Shown one piece after another: positions 1-26,635 of a DNA stretch of 64,000 bases. Positions within the stretch are counted from its first letter, which is position 1. Every line of letters begins with the position of its first letter. This DNA comes from Boswellia sacra (Eukaryota; Streptophyta; Magnoliopsida; Sapindales; Burseraceae), in NCBI GenBank assembly GCA_013180625.2, contig SNVD02008873.1, forward strand, positions 124,001-188,000, given 5' to 3'. The notes under the pieces were generated by a model that was not told where the DNA came from, made no database searches, and worked only from the letters and a program-made list of their open reading frames with translations. Made by a program: the position numbers and the translations under genes.

Positions 1-1393
1 CCATCTAATAAAATGTGTCATCTCAGCTTACATAGAGTGGCTGTAGTTGTAGTAATATAGATAGTGTTTTACCCACCACATATTAAAAATTATTACTTTC
101 GTATTGTTTGGTAAGAAGCTTTACACCAAAAAATATATATATATATATATATATATAATAATCATAATAAAAATAAGGGCAATGGAGAGAAATATGAACA
201 AAATGCAAGGGCACCAAATACGGTATTATGAGAGAAGAAATGGATTCCAAAATAATACATGGCGTTTGCAAGTTAATTAGAAGTATGAGGTTGAGAAAGC
301 AATGTGAAAAGATAAAGTGATAAAGGGCTGCGAACCACAGCTCTCTTGTGGGAACCAACACCACAAAACACTTTTCATCTTGTTTTTTTATGTACTTAGC
401 TTTCTTTACTTTTGTTTTTATCCAACATTTGAGGATCTGAGAAGATGGAGTTGTCCCAATACGTGGGCACCTCTTCATGACTATTATCTATTTATTTATT
501 TTTAGATCAATTGTTTCTTCATTTGATTTCTGAAATAGTATTTTCGACAAAGGACAAATGCTAACCTCATTGATCAATACAACCCAGATGTACAAGAAAT
601 ATATATATATATATATACATATTCTCTAAATTTTTTCATTCATCGTCTTCTAGGTTTAAATTTCAGTCCAAGTTAAGAATTCGCGTTAAACAATTTTATC
701 GCATAATTTGTCTCATTAAATTACCATCTCAAATGTGTTCCACATATAGTTCATTAAATAGAGTGACTTTGTTACATACCACCAACATTTCCAACGAATA
801 CCTCTCCAATACCCACTTATTTTGACGACTCTTTTCCATTCAACATCCCATAACACCAAACTTGATAAAGAAATTCTTCAAATTTCCGCGTCAAAAGCAA
901 GACAAAGATAAGATTCTTATGTACCTCTCGCATACTTTTTCTTTGCTCAAAAAGATTGAACCGGAACCAAGATGCATAATACAAACATCGATAATTGTCG
1001 AAGAATGTCACGAACAAGTTCGCCTAATCGGAAAAAAGAACGTAACAAATTTATGCAAAATTGATAATGTACAATTTCTCAATGGCATAATACATATATA
1101 TACGTCCCGCTCGTGCCACGTTCTTTCAAACTAAATGGGATCTTCTTTTTCTTGTTTTCTTTTCTGCTACTTTTCACTATATACGTAAACAATTTACTTG
1201 GAATTTTTTTAAGGAAAAAAAAGGGGAAAACGAAAACAAAAAATTATGGCGAGAACTGCCATTTCTCTCTTGCTTTGTTAATTGAACCTATGGCATTCAT
1301 CCTTGGCCGTCTAGCATATATGCAATTTCCCATATGATAGATCACCTCTACAGACCACAGCCATAACAAAACCAGACTGGAATCTGCATATTC
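1..1393. other. Region downstream of CHR5, no gene seen
   Basis: This AT-rich stretch lies beyond the 3' end of the CHR5 transcript. Open frames exist on both strands (for example a 90-codon frame at 862-1134), but none shows a recognisable domain, plant-like codon use or splice structure. It contains two TA microsatellites. I see no RNA gene or transposon end in it. Confidence 0.5.
132..157. repeat. (TA)n microsatellite
   Basis: About 13 uninterrupted TA units. A second, shorter TA run lies at 599-617. Confidence 0.9.
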
Positions 1394-1399
1394 TTTATT
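1394..1399 (-). terminator. Candidate polyadenylation signal of CHR5
   Basis: The minus strand reads AATAAA here, about 120 bases past the CHR5 stop codon at 1520-1522. That is a normal position for a plant near-upstream polyadenylation element. The cleavage site cannot be fixed from sequence alone. Confidence 0.4.
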
Positions 1400-1519
1400 C
1401 CCAAGGCAATGAAGAATTCCGGAGAACATTCAATGGCTTAATCGGTAAATGTTACCAGGTGAAAGCCAAGCGCTGTCAGTCTTCAATCAGCTGCACTCCA
1501 TACCATACTAGACAGACTA

Positions 1520-16816
<15,297 letters not shown>

Positions 16817-18130
16817 CCTCTCACATGGAAATTCTAGATGTTCACTGTACACCTTTTTGGTCAGAAAAAGCCCGCTATGCTCTCTTCAAACCCCTGTGTA
16901 ACAGACAAGATACAATCTCAACATGCAACATCAAAAGAAAGAAACAGATAGAAACTTAGAGAGATAAGCAGCTGCAGTTCTCAATCAAAGCTAGATACCA
17001 AGTAAAACCTAACCGGACAGACGTCTCATTGTATGATTTCTTATTCAAAATCAACAAAGAAACTCCCCACCAGCAATAAAGAAAACAAAAATGCAACAAA
17101 CACGATCCTAAACAGCCACCTATAAGGGTATTGTTTCCTGCCTCACAATGAGTGTTGGGTTAAGCCACCTCAAAAAATCGAACTCAATTTCACTAAAGTT
17201 TAGGTTTTAGCTTGTTTGAATTATATTATACTCCTCAGTGAGAGTATGCTTTCAGAAAACAGAGAAACATGAGTTCAAGTAGTTTCTTGGATGAAATGCA
17301 GTGAAAAACTGATAAGAAACAAGTAAGCAAAAACACTTCATTGAAGGCTGAAACCCAACAAGCATTCACGAATGGAACAAAAGCCCCATCTCAACCACCA
17401 AAAACAAACCATACCCTACAACCAGATCAAACAGCAGATCCACGACGCCGAACTCAAAATCAAACAAAATCAATCGCCAAAACCCCTCAAACCTCGTCCG
17501 CTCGAAACCCTAAAATTCACAATCGGAAAACCCAAGAAATCCCAATCCCGTCCATAGGAATGCAAGACTCGACTGAGCAAGTCTCCAGTGATTTTCCAAA
17601 CGCTAGGAAAATCAAACTCTCTGCTCGGCAGAGAAGCAAACGGGAGTTTTGACTAAACACGTCTACGCTTTTTCTATCGTGCGTGTAAACGAAAGGAGGA
17701 GTGCGCAGGTTAGCAATCGTGCGCACCTTCTAAATCGCCGGAAACTGAATTAAATCACCAGCCAGGGAGAAACGACGTCGTTCGGTCGCTTAGTAAAAAA
17801 AATAAAAAGAAGTTTTCAAAAAGAGAGGGGAGGAAAAAGAGAGAAGGATTGGTTGGTTCGGGGGGGTTCGGGTTTAGGTTTGGGTTTAGGTTTGGAGGGA
17901 GCGGGGAGGGAGGGAAGGAAGGGAGAAGTCGAGGAGTTTGACGGAGAGAGGGGCCGATGGGGAGAGGGAAGGCGACGGGGCGTAGATTTTGGATTAATCG
18001 TCGACCAGAAAGGGGAGAGAGAGGAGAGAGAAAGAGAGAGAGAGTAGTTATGTAAATGTGTTGTATTGTTGTTATGATAATCTCTCAAAGGGAAAAAATT
18101 AAGATGCGATATGAGGGGTTTTAAATTGTT
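16817..18130 (-). promoter_or_regulatory. CHR5: CHR5 5' leader and promoter
   Basis: Upstream of the chosen ATG the minus strand contains CT-rich runs (about 17990-18050) of the kind common in plant leaders. There are plausible splice signals for a leader intron: an acceptor CAG near 16850 and a donor AAG|GTGCGC near 17720. An in-frame ATG at 16852 would add 12 residues, but it sits next to that acceptor and is not part of the conserved N-terminus. TATAAA occurs on the minus strand at 18155-18150. A palindrome, AACGACGTCGTT, lies at 17771-17782, and a degenerate telo-box-like run at 17869-17895. The transcription start is not known. Confidence 0.45.
17771..17782. promoter_or_regulatory. AACGACGTCGTT palindrome
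   Basis: A perfect 12-base palindrome with a GACGTC core in the CHR5 leader region. The minus strand continues TTCTC, and the same 15-base word recurs on the plus strand at 19032-19046. Confidence 0.4.
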
Positions 18131-18780
18131 TTTTCTCTGGAGAAACGTGTTTATAGAAACACTCTCTCTCTCCTCTCTCCACTCCCTACCTCTATGTATA
18201 ATTTCTTTTATTTCTTTTATTTTTTTTAAGGTTTATTAAAGTACATCATTATTTTTTTAAATTAAATTCATCTGTTCATTATTTATTTTGCCATGATGAG
18301 TTACAATTTTTATTAACTTTTTAAGAATATTTTATATTTTTTAAATTTTAATAAATAGATAATCTTAATATGTATTATATATATAAATTAATTATTAATA
18401 TATAAATACATGCATACAAATTTGTGTATTATTAAAATGATGGAAGTAGTTTATTTATAAAATTAATTTATTTAATAGAGGATAATAAAGTATAAATAAA
18501 TAAACAATATCATATCAGTTTGTAAATATGAGTTTACATGTAAAATTTATAAAAGGGTATTGTTCTTGAAATAATAAATTAGTTCATAAAATATTATTAT
18601 TATAAAGATAATTTTGAGTATTAAATAATTTTAAATAATAAATATCTTAATTATGTATTTCAAAGAAATTTCAACTCTCAACGACATCACAATTAATTTT
18701 TAGTTAACATAAAGTTGATTGTATTTATTTTTTATTTTATAAAATAGTTTAAAGATATTTCTACTTATTTTTCTTTATCT
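18131..18780. other. AT-rich intergenic stretch
   Basis: Sequence upstream of CHR5, very AT-rich. No gene, transposon end or repeat was recognised, apart from a CT-rich run at 18161-18180. Confidence 0.5.
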
Positions 18781-18799
18781 TAAGAATGAAACAAACTTC

Positions 18800-19260
18800 T
18801 ATTTTAATTCTTCCCCTGAAGCGAGTCCCGATTTGTGTGAAGCATAAACGGAAATGTGAGTGCTATGGGATGGTTTACACGTGGCGGTGAAGATTTGGAG
18901 AGAGGACAATCCAACGGTGTCGGATGAGTTTAGTCAATAGAGTGTCAGCACGCGGTTGTGGGAGTGAAACTCGAAAAGACAGAAATAGCCTTCAAGCGAG
19001 GTTTAGTGCATTGTTTTCCCTCAGGACCTGGACGACGTCGTTTCTCAAGGGCGCAGGTAGGAGCTCAATTGTTGCTGACAAGCTTATGATTGGGGCGAAA
19101 CAAAACGGATTTTGGTGGCGTTGTTGGCTGCAAAAAGATGGCAAATGGCAGAACCTAAAAAGAGTCATTTTGGAGAAGAAAAGTGGTTCTATTTTTAGTA
19201 GCAAAAAGTATTGTGCCATCATCGGGGTTGTTTTTCCTAAATTTTTAGAACACACTTAAT
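18800..19260. promoter_or_regulatory. GC-richer promoter-like island
   Basis: This island contrasts with its AT-rich flanks. It carries a G-box/ABRE-like ACACGTGGCG at 18877-18886 and ACGACGTCGTTTCTC at 19032-19046, the latter shared with the CHR5 leader. The 111-codon plus-strand frame at 18924-19259 has no recognisable homologue and is probably not a gene. It could be a distal CHR5 promoter block or the relic 5' end of a lost neighbouring gene. Confidence 0.35.
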
Positions 19261-19312
19261 GTTTCATAAATGAGTTTGTAACCCATTATATTACCTATAA
19301 ACTAATACTATA

Positions 19313-19545
19313 CTTATAAAATTTATTAGTAATATTCGATATACAATCAAGTTATACAATCTAACTCATATAATCTGATGACACAAATTTATAGGGTAGA
19401 TAAAAATAAAAAATTAATTAATTAATTTTTAATAAATAAAATAAGACTCACACATCTAATAAATTTATACCATATCAGGTTGTATGAGTTATGTTATATA
19501 ACTTGATTGTGTACTTAGTATTATTGAAAATTTATATATAAAATT
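19313..19545. mobile_element. Fold-back MITE
   Basis: Two imperfect inverted arms, 19330-19380 and 19474-19525, both built around CAATCAAGTTATA and AACTCATA words, flank an A/T-rich loop. The whole would fold into a long hairpin. A target duplication could not be fixed, so the superfamily is unassigned. Confidence 0.6.
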
Positions 19546-20674
19546 AATATGATATCACTTATTCAATAATATATGAGTTATTAATTTTTATTATATTAAC
19601 AACTCGTATTAATATTTGTATTTATTTAATGCTACATAAATTTGTATACAAACTTTATAAGCGTAAGTATAACATTATTGTTATCCGATAATATTACCAA
19701 TTACATTGAGAAATAATACTCATCATCTCGAAATTATATCTTAATTACTTTTCATATTCAATCTAATCAATGAACATTTTAATAACACAGATAATTAATA
19801 AATTATCTTATATTTTTTTATATTTAATAATATAGATTCATTATATTATCAAGCAAATCAAGTTCTATGATATCAAATTTGTAGCTATTTTAATTAATTT
19901 ATAAATTGAAAATTGTTTACGCGATTTTGATAATTTTAATTAATATGGGTATGTTGAAATATGTGAAAGCTATGCACAATTAAGTTAATATGAGCTAACC
20001 ATGCAATTAACACACGATTATTAGATATGTAACACATTTAATAACTCGTGTAACACATTTAATAACCAAATCATATCAATATTTCAAATCTTGATACTTA
20101 TAGTTAAATGAGTTAGATCGACGTAGGCTAAAATTTTATTAAATTTTATTTTGACACGAAACCCCGATAGCAATACAAAATGCCACCTTCAATTATAAAT
20201 AATGTTACCAATTAGATCATAAGAAATAAAATTATGGATCTCAAATTTATATATTTATTCTTAAATGATAGGATACGCCACTTAGTACTCCTACTCTTAA
20301 AACTTTATTAGTTAATTAATGATGTGTTTGCCAATATTGTAATTAGTAAAAGTTTGTATTGACATGAGCAAGTGTTAGTGCCAGTAGTATGGAAAGTAGG
20401 AAGTGAGTAAAAATTTTTCGTAGGATGTTCAAACTAGGATGAAAAATAATAACTATATTATAAGATCAATTCTTATTGCTGAATGGTAATTTTGAATAAT
20501 ATATAAATTCAAAATTATAATTCAATATCGATTACCATCCAAGAAAAGATATTGGACTACTGGTGTGAGTGCGACGGTATTTATCTAACCCTTAAAATTA
20601 TGTCATATTATATTATTAAAATTATAAATGAAGCAAGATCCTTTTTTTTTTTACCTAGATTATGGCATAATTTA
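19546..20674. other. AT-rich intergenic stretch
   Basis: No gene seen. A short tandem duplication containing TAACACATTTAATAAC occurs at about 20028-20064. Confidence 0.5.
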
Positions 20675-20683
20675 TTTTTATCA

Positions 20684-21279
20684 GGGTCAATTCCACAAAC
20701 CTCCTTTGAAGTTTACTAAAATCTCACATGATCACTTCTACTTTTTGAAAATCCCACGTACCTTCCTTTTCCATTAAGAATCATTAAAAGTTCTGTTAAA
20801 AATATATAAATTTACCAAATTAACCATAGTTGACTATTCAAAATATTTAAAATTTTAAAATAAGAAAAAATCAAATTAGAAAAAAATTATCTTAAAAGAC
20901 TCAAACTTCATAAGATAATTTTTTGTATGCAAATGCAACACATTTTTTTTTGTTTCAATATTTTAATAAATGATTTTAGTGTAAATTTTATTAATAAAAT
21001 GTTTTTGAAATTTACGTATCATTTATTGTGATAATTTTTTCCTAAGATTATTGGGATAGGGGTTGATAGAAAACTATTAGCAAGTTTTTAGGTTTTATTT
21101 TTATTTTAAAATTTTTATGATTTTTTAATAGTCAACTATGGACAATTTAAGAAATTTATATTTTTTAACAGAATTTTTAATCATTCTTAACAAAGAGGGA
21201 AGATGAGTAAAATTTTCAAAATTAGAAGTGATCATGTGAGATTTAGACAAACCTTAGAGGAGAATTGTGGAATTCACCC
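20684..21279. mobile_element. Mutator-type MITE, copy 1
   Basis: A 596-bp non-autonomous element with long imperfect terminal inverted repeats. The left end reads GGGTCAATTCCACAAACCTC and the right end reads the same way on the minus strand (GGGTGAATTCCACAATTCTC). The similarity continues inward for well over 100 bases, including CTCACATGATCACTTCTA and CATAGTTGACTATT. The 9-base flanks TTTTTATCA and TTTTTGTTA match at 7 of 9 positions, as expected for an old Mutator-type target duplication. It has no coding capacity. Copy 2 at 21600-22190 is the same family in reverse orientation. Confidence 0.8.
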
Positions 21280-21590
21280 TTTTTGTTATTAGACTCACTA
21301 TAGAACGATATGCTATATTATATTATAAAATTATTATTTCAATTTATTAAACACATATACTTGATTAGATCTTTACCTGACCTTTTAATATCTTTGAGTG
21401 AAACAAATATTTTAGCTTGAAACAATTCTTCTTCTTACATGCAACCACTAAGAAAATAGAAAAACTATCAATGTTGGTAGCGTCACTAGTATAGCCACTA
21501 AAATATTTAAGTGCTACAAATTGGATGAATGGATAAACTATTTAAGTGTCATAAGTTAGAGTATGCTAATACGCATATATGCTTTTATTA
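21280..21590. other. Spacer between the two MITE copies
   Basis: An AT-rich spacer of about 310 bases. No gene was seen. Confidence 0.5.
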
Positions 21591-21599
21591 TTATTATTA

Positions 21600-22190
21600 A
21601 AGTTAATTCCACAAACCTCCTCTGAGGCTTGTTATAGTCCCACATGATCCCTCCAAGTCTAAAAATCCTATATACCTCCTCACTTCATTAGAAATCGTTA
21701 AAAAATCCATTATAAAAATATAAATTCTCCACATTACCCGCAATTGACTATTAAAAATTTCAAAATTTCAAAATAAATATAAAAAAACAAAAACAAAACC
21801 TAAAACTTGCTAATAATCTTCCACCAACTGCTACTCTAAGAATCTTGAAAAAACAAATTATTATCACGATAAATGACATTTAAACTTTAAAAAAAAAGTT
21901 ATTGAAGAAATTTACATTAAAATCAGTTATAAAATTTGAAATATTAAAAAATTTGTCATATTTGCATATAAAAAATTATCTTATAAACTTTAAGTCTTTC
22001 ATAGTAATTTCTTTATTTCTTTATTTTAATTTTTTATTTTAAAAATTTGGGTAGTCAACTATGGCAACTTAGAAAATTTATATTTTTTTAACAGTTCTTA
22101 ACGGAGAGGGGAGGCATGCGAGATCTTCAAAACTAGAGATGTTCATGTAGAATTTCGGCAAACCTTAAGAGAAATTTATGGAATTGACCC
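21600..22190. mobile_element. Mutator-type MITE, copy 2 (inverted)
   Basis: A 591-bp relative of the element at 20684-21279. Its interior matches copy 1 only on the opposite strand. For example, AAACCTAAAACTTGCTAATA here corresponds to the complement of copy 1 near 21080-21105. The right terminus is GGAATTGACCC. The left is mutated to AAGTTAATTCC. The flanking 9-mers TTATTATTA and TTATTATCA match at 8 of 9 positions. It has no open frame of note. Confidence 0.8.
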
Positions 22191-22436
22191 TTATTATCAT
22201 CATCATCATCATCATCTTCCGTTTTCTTTTGTATATTCAAAATCTTAGGGATCATGTCTCTTTTAATTGGGGATGGCAAAAAAGAAAGAAAAAGAAAAAG
22301 AAAACACATTACATTTGGCATTCTAATTCTACTTAAATTTGGTACCAAACGTCTCAACCCAAATCTTATGTTAAACAACAAAAAATTAACATTAGTATTT
22401 ATATAACTAGATAATTTTTACTTAGATTTTACGTAA

Positions 22437-23529
22437 TAGGGTTGGGCAAACATCGGGTTGGGTCGGGTCAAGTTTGACTAAAACTAAAGTAACTCGAAAA
22501 TAAATTGAGCTTTGAAAAAATTATTCGATGTCAAGGATTCTGTTGAACATACCAGATGCAATCCGACCATATTTGGGTTGGTTCAGTCACATCAAGTTCA
22601 TCGGGTTTCTCACTTCTGTAACGATCTCCATTTTTTTTTAATTCACATAATCCATATCTAAAGTTCTTGCAATCATCACAAGTGCACCCTCATCATCCCA
22701 ACTCCTGCCGCTCACAAAACCTCCAATTTGGCAGGCTTAAAATCTATCCCTAAATTATGCACTTGTTGACACAAAATTAATCTCTAAATGTTTAAGCTTA
22801 CGACAACCCTTCAAAATTTCACTAATCCCTTCTTGTGTAATTCTTGTACAACAACTCACATTGAGCATTTGTAAATTGGGGCAAAGTAATGCTGTCTTTT
22901 TCAGAAGTTCGTTGCTTAAATTAGCATTACCAGAAAGTGCAAAGACTTAGATTTCGAATTTATCATCAAATCCATTATAAAGTCTTCTAGCCTAAGATTT
23001 GTCAAAGAAATAACGGCTAGGATTTTTAGAGTTAAAAGTGTTGTTATGATTTATTTTTGCAAAAGAAAAAAAAAAGAAGCAAGAAAAACTAAAGTTGACC
23101 TAAGGCTATTCTTGGGCCGGACAAAGACTGTGCTTGGCTAACATGCAACTATGGTGGAGCAATAAAATACTTAAGAGAAAATAGGGAAGCCCAAAGGATT
23201 ATTTAGTGGTGAAGCTAGGGTTTTTTCAATTGGTAAAGTTTGTAAAGTTTATATATTATTTATGCCATGCACGTGGGTGCATGCTAATAAAATTAAACTA
23301 TCCATTGTAAGGTTGCCATGTGTATAACTTTATTCATTTTAATATTACATTGTCAGGTTGGGTCTATAATCGGATTTATAGTAATAACCTGAAATTAACT
23401 CGATACTTTTCAGGTTGCACAATTTTTACTCGATCTCAGTTTTCCCAAGCAACATATCCAATCAAACCTGAAACAACCTGATTGGGTCGGTTCGATTTGA
23501 TTGGGTCTGAGTAAAAGTGCCCACCCCTA
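22437..23529. mobile_element. hAT-type non-autonomous transposon carrying a gene fragment
   Basis: A 1093-bp element bounded by a perfect 8-base duplication, TTACGTAA (22429-22436 and 23530-23537), the length typical of hAT transposons. Termini are TAGGGTTGGGCAAACA on the left and TAGGGGTGGGCACTTT on the right (minus strand). Subterminal regions on both sides are rich in GGGTTGGGTCGGGT-like words. There is no transposase. The interior holds a minus-strand LRR gene fragment, annotated separately. Confidence 0.85.
22645..23035 (-). pseudogene. Captured F-box/LRR-like gene fragment
   Basis: A minus-strand reading from 22946 downward gives a run with the cysteine-containing LRR pattern of F-box/LRR and AMN1-like proteins: LSGNANLSNELLKKTALLCP, then NLQMLNVSCCTRITQEGI, then LKGCRKLKHLEINF. 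Further downstream, frames shift and a stop appears (KLEVL, stop, AAGVG). Upstream, near 22955-23030, another frame gives LTNLRLEDFIMD. This is therefore a broken piece of a host gene (about 390 bases) inside a hAT-type element. The parent gene is not identified, and no function is expected for the fragment as protein. Confidence 0.7.
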
Positions 23530-23805
23530 TTACGTAATATAGCTAAACATGTTAATTGACCATATTACAATTTACAAAATTAAGGCTTAGCATGAGAAAT
23601 TGAGTCATCCCTATGAGCAATAGCCCAAGTGTTAAGCAAAATTAGGCTTAGCACAACATTGTTGGGTTTCAACAAGCACAAATTGACCTAAAATATAATG
23701 TGATGTTATTAATTTTAAAAGTAAACTTGTTTATTTTTATAGTAAGGATATAATTTACAAAAAGTAAATAAATAGAAAAATTATTGAAACTAACCAAGAC
23801 TAAGA

Positions 23806-24687
23806 GGGCTTGTTGAAAAATGTCATGTTAACAAATTTTTATTATTTATGTGACCAAGTTGACCAATTTGGACAAAAATACCCTTTTCTCTATAACTCCA
23901 TCCCTTACCCATTTTTGAAATCAAATCCCTTCCCTCCACTCCTCCCTTCACAACACCTTTTATCACAAATGAAGGGATGAAATGGAATGGATAGTTGATG
24001 CTTATTGGATTGTAAGATTTGCTTGAAATTAGATGTTTGTAAATATATTGCTTTGAATACGTAGTTTATAGACTATAAATTGGTGAAAATGCTTGTTTAT
24101 GTTAATTTGGAGAATAATAGACTAATTTTTGGAGGTCGAAAGTTGGGATTTATTGCTAAAAAAACTAGGGGGCGTCAAAGAAGATACAACCCATTGGCCC
24201 GTCATGACGATGTCTATTGGCTTGTTAATGGGCTGATAAGCCTACTTGTCTACTCGTCAACGAGCTGATGGGCAAACTTTGTGGAATGAACGAACCAATA
24301 GGCAAGCCCATCAGCCTATCAATGCGCTAACAAGTCGTTTCTCTACAAATCACATTTTAAAGATTTTTTTCCATATCTGATTTGTGATATAAGCCAACTA
24401 AACAACATTCATCCTAATTCTTACACAACTTCTCAATCCTCAAAAAGTTCAAAATGAGCGAGAGAAAGCTTACCACACAACTATGGATGCTAAAAACAAA
24501 TGTTGCAGTTGATTCGATCTTTATTACTATTTGTTATTGTGGAGAGTGAATGAATGAGATGAAATGTAACATATTTGAGTTTGTGAGTAATGTTTAAGAT
24601 GTAAACAAGGGAAATTTTTGTCTTAAAGACCTAACATAGCTATATAAATCAAAGAAAATTAGAAATGTGATATTTTTCAACAAGCCC
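23806..24687. mobile_element. TIR element with GGGCTTGTTG ends
   Basis: The left end GGGCTTGTTGAAAAATG is mirrored at the right end (the minus strand reads GGGCTTGTTGAAAAATA). The element is 882 bp. Ends of the GGGCTTGTT type are frequent in PIF/Harbinger- and hAT-related MITEs, but no clean target duplication is visible, so the superfamily stays open. The interior includes a GC-richer block (24160-24330) with repeated TGGCTTGTTAATGGGC-like words. No transposase was seen. Confidence 0.6.
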
Positions 24688-25170
24688 CTTCAGCCTTGAT
24701 TATTTTTCATAATTTCCCTAATAAACATAGGATAGTCTTAACATGTGTCTTAACCTAAGAACTTGTATATTTTTGTTTAAAAATTATGAAATCACCTTAA
24801 AAATTATATATTTAATTTTAAAACTCATTGAATAAAGTGAAATAATTAACGTAACATGATATTTTAGATTGTTTAATGATTATTATGATAAAAATACACA
24901 ATTTTTTAGGTTTTAACATTTAACCTTAGGGGATATGTTAAAATTACATAAATAAATAAAAGAGTTAATAGTACTTACAAAATTTTTTAAAAGCCTCTAT
25001 TCTCAATTTGCCTTTGAAAATTCAAATTTTGAATAAAAATTTAATAAGTTCATTATCATTTTTTTTGTTTTTCTCTTATTCTCTCTCATCCTTGGTGGAG
25101 CTCCTACCAAGAGTTTTGAGGAAAAGTTGTCAGTCTCTTTAACACCTTGCTAATTACGAAATTAGATATA
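24688..25170. other. AT-rich stretch
   Basis: No gene or element end was recognised. Confidence 0.5.
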
Positions 25171-25411
25171 TGAATTAGGATCGTCTCCTGATCTGAGCTT
25201 TCCTAAGTTTTTATAGATCTTGTGCCGCGTAAATTTTATTATTATGAGTGATTGAGATTTATTACATTCTCTTTTCTCTCATGTATTTTGTATTAACCAT
25301 CAATTATGTTTGTATTTTGCTTAGGTGAAAATCAAATTAGGAGAGAATTTACGTGTCACAATATCTACAAAGGCTTAGGAAAGCTCAAATTATGAGAGGT
25401 CCTAATTTATA
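25171..25411. mobile_element. Small fold-back element
   Basis: The left arm 25171-25238 and right arm 25343-25411 are imperfect inverted copies sharing GAGCTTTCCTAAG and ATTAGGA words around a loop of about 100 bases. It is probably a small MITE. Target duplication and superfamily could not be determined. Confidence 0.5.
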
Positions 25412-25415
25412 TACG

Positions 25416-25435
25416 TACATACATACATACATACA

Positions 25436-25500
<65 letters not shown>
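25416..25500. repeat. (TACA)n and (TA)n compound microsatellite
   Basis: About 13 ACAT units followed by TA dinucleotides up to 25500. It directly abuts the fold-back element. Confidence 0.95.
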
Positions 25501-25504
<4 letters not shown>

Positions 25505-26257
25505 AACATAAGAAATTTAGTTTAAAATTATTGCAATACAATTCAATGGATGAGCTCAAAGTTTGTAGTGCTAGTCTAATTGAAGAAAAGAAATATTGGC
25601 AATTCTTAAAACCTTACCAACCCTTTTTTTTTTGTTAGGAAAATAAAGAAATACGATTGGAAGAGTTTACTTGTCTCTTCTAAGGTTGTGTTTATTCATA
25701 ATATTAATGAAAATGTTTGGACAAAGCAAAACTGCATTATTTTGATTTTACCTTCTTTGAGTTGTGTAAGGAAAACTGAAAAGTTATCAACAACCATGAC
25801 TTCAATTAATCCAAACTTGTTGAAGACATTGTAATTTTATAATATATGAAACGAGGATAAATTGAAATAGAGTGAATACCTTAGGCTGCATTTGGTGCGA
25901 TACATTAGTTATTTAAATTTTCATTGCATTACCTAAGATTATCTAAATTCTATGCTATGTTTGGTATATCACTCTATTGGATAAATGCTGAACACTATAA
26001 TGTTTGGTAAAAAGTTGAATTGGATTGGATTAGTTTTTTAAACTAAATTTAAATAATTTACAAATAATATCATTCAAATCTTAATTAAAAATAAAAGATA
26101 TGAATTGAGACTAAAAATTATGTTATATTAATTTCATAAATAAAATTACATTTATTTTTATAATGCATATTATTAAAATTATGAGATTAAAAGTACAAAG
26201 CATATTAATTAAATATTATGAAATACACAAATATTTATTTATTTTATTTAACATTTG

Positions 26258-26296
26258 TTCTCTCTGTCTCTCTGTCTCTCTGTCTCTCTTTCTCTT
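26258..26296. repeat. (TCTCTG)n-like microsatellite
   Basis: Repeated TCTCTGTC units grading into CT-rich sequence. Confidence 0.85.
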
Positions 26297-26440
26297 TTCT
26301 TCTCCCTTTACTTTTCCATCCTCGTCATCTCTTTTGGGTTCAAGTTATAGATTAACAAGTCTTTTAGTATTTGTTTATGTTTTTTTGAGTTGAGTTTTAT
26401 AAATATTGGCTTTGTATATATTTTGAAAATGTAATTATTA

Positions 26441-26635
26441 TGTTTTTGGAAATGAATATGTGTTTGGTATTGAATTCTAAAAATAATATTTTTTTTATGT
26501 AAGTGTAATGATCATGTTTTTTTAAAACAGATATGTGTTTGGTATTTAATTATAAAAATAATATTTTTACTATGTAAAGATAATGATTATGTTTTTGAAA
26601 ATGGATATATGTTTGGTAATGAATTTCGAAAATAA
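26441..26635. repeat. Tandem repeat, unit 74-75 bp, about 2.6 copies
   Basis: Units start at 26441, 26515 and 26590, each beginning TGTTTTT and containing TGTTTGGTA followed by AATAATATTTTT. Copies have diverged by several substitutions. No coding potential. Confidence 0.75.

Noticed and set aside
83..478. 131-codon minus-strand open frame
   Set aside because: Low-complexity and microsatellite-derived (a run of Tyr-Ile from TA repeats); no domain, no gene structure.
862..1134. 90-codon plus-strand open frame near CHR5
   Set aside because: Reads protein-like but matches no family I know and has no splice or promoter context; left as non-coding.
16837..16852. Upstream in-frame ATG as CHR5 start
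   Set aside because: The 12 extra residues are not part of the conserved MAF...N-terminus and lie at a probable leader-intron acceptor.
18924..19259. 111-codon plus-strand frame in the upstream island
   Set aside because: No recognisable protein, and the opposite strand is also open; more likely promoter-type GC content than a gene.
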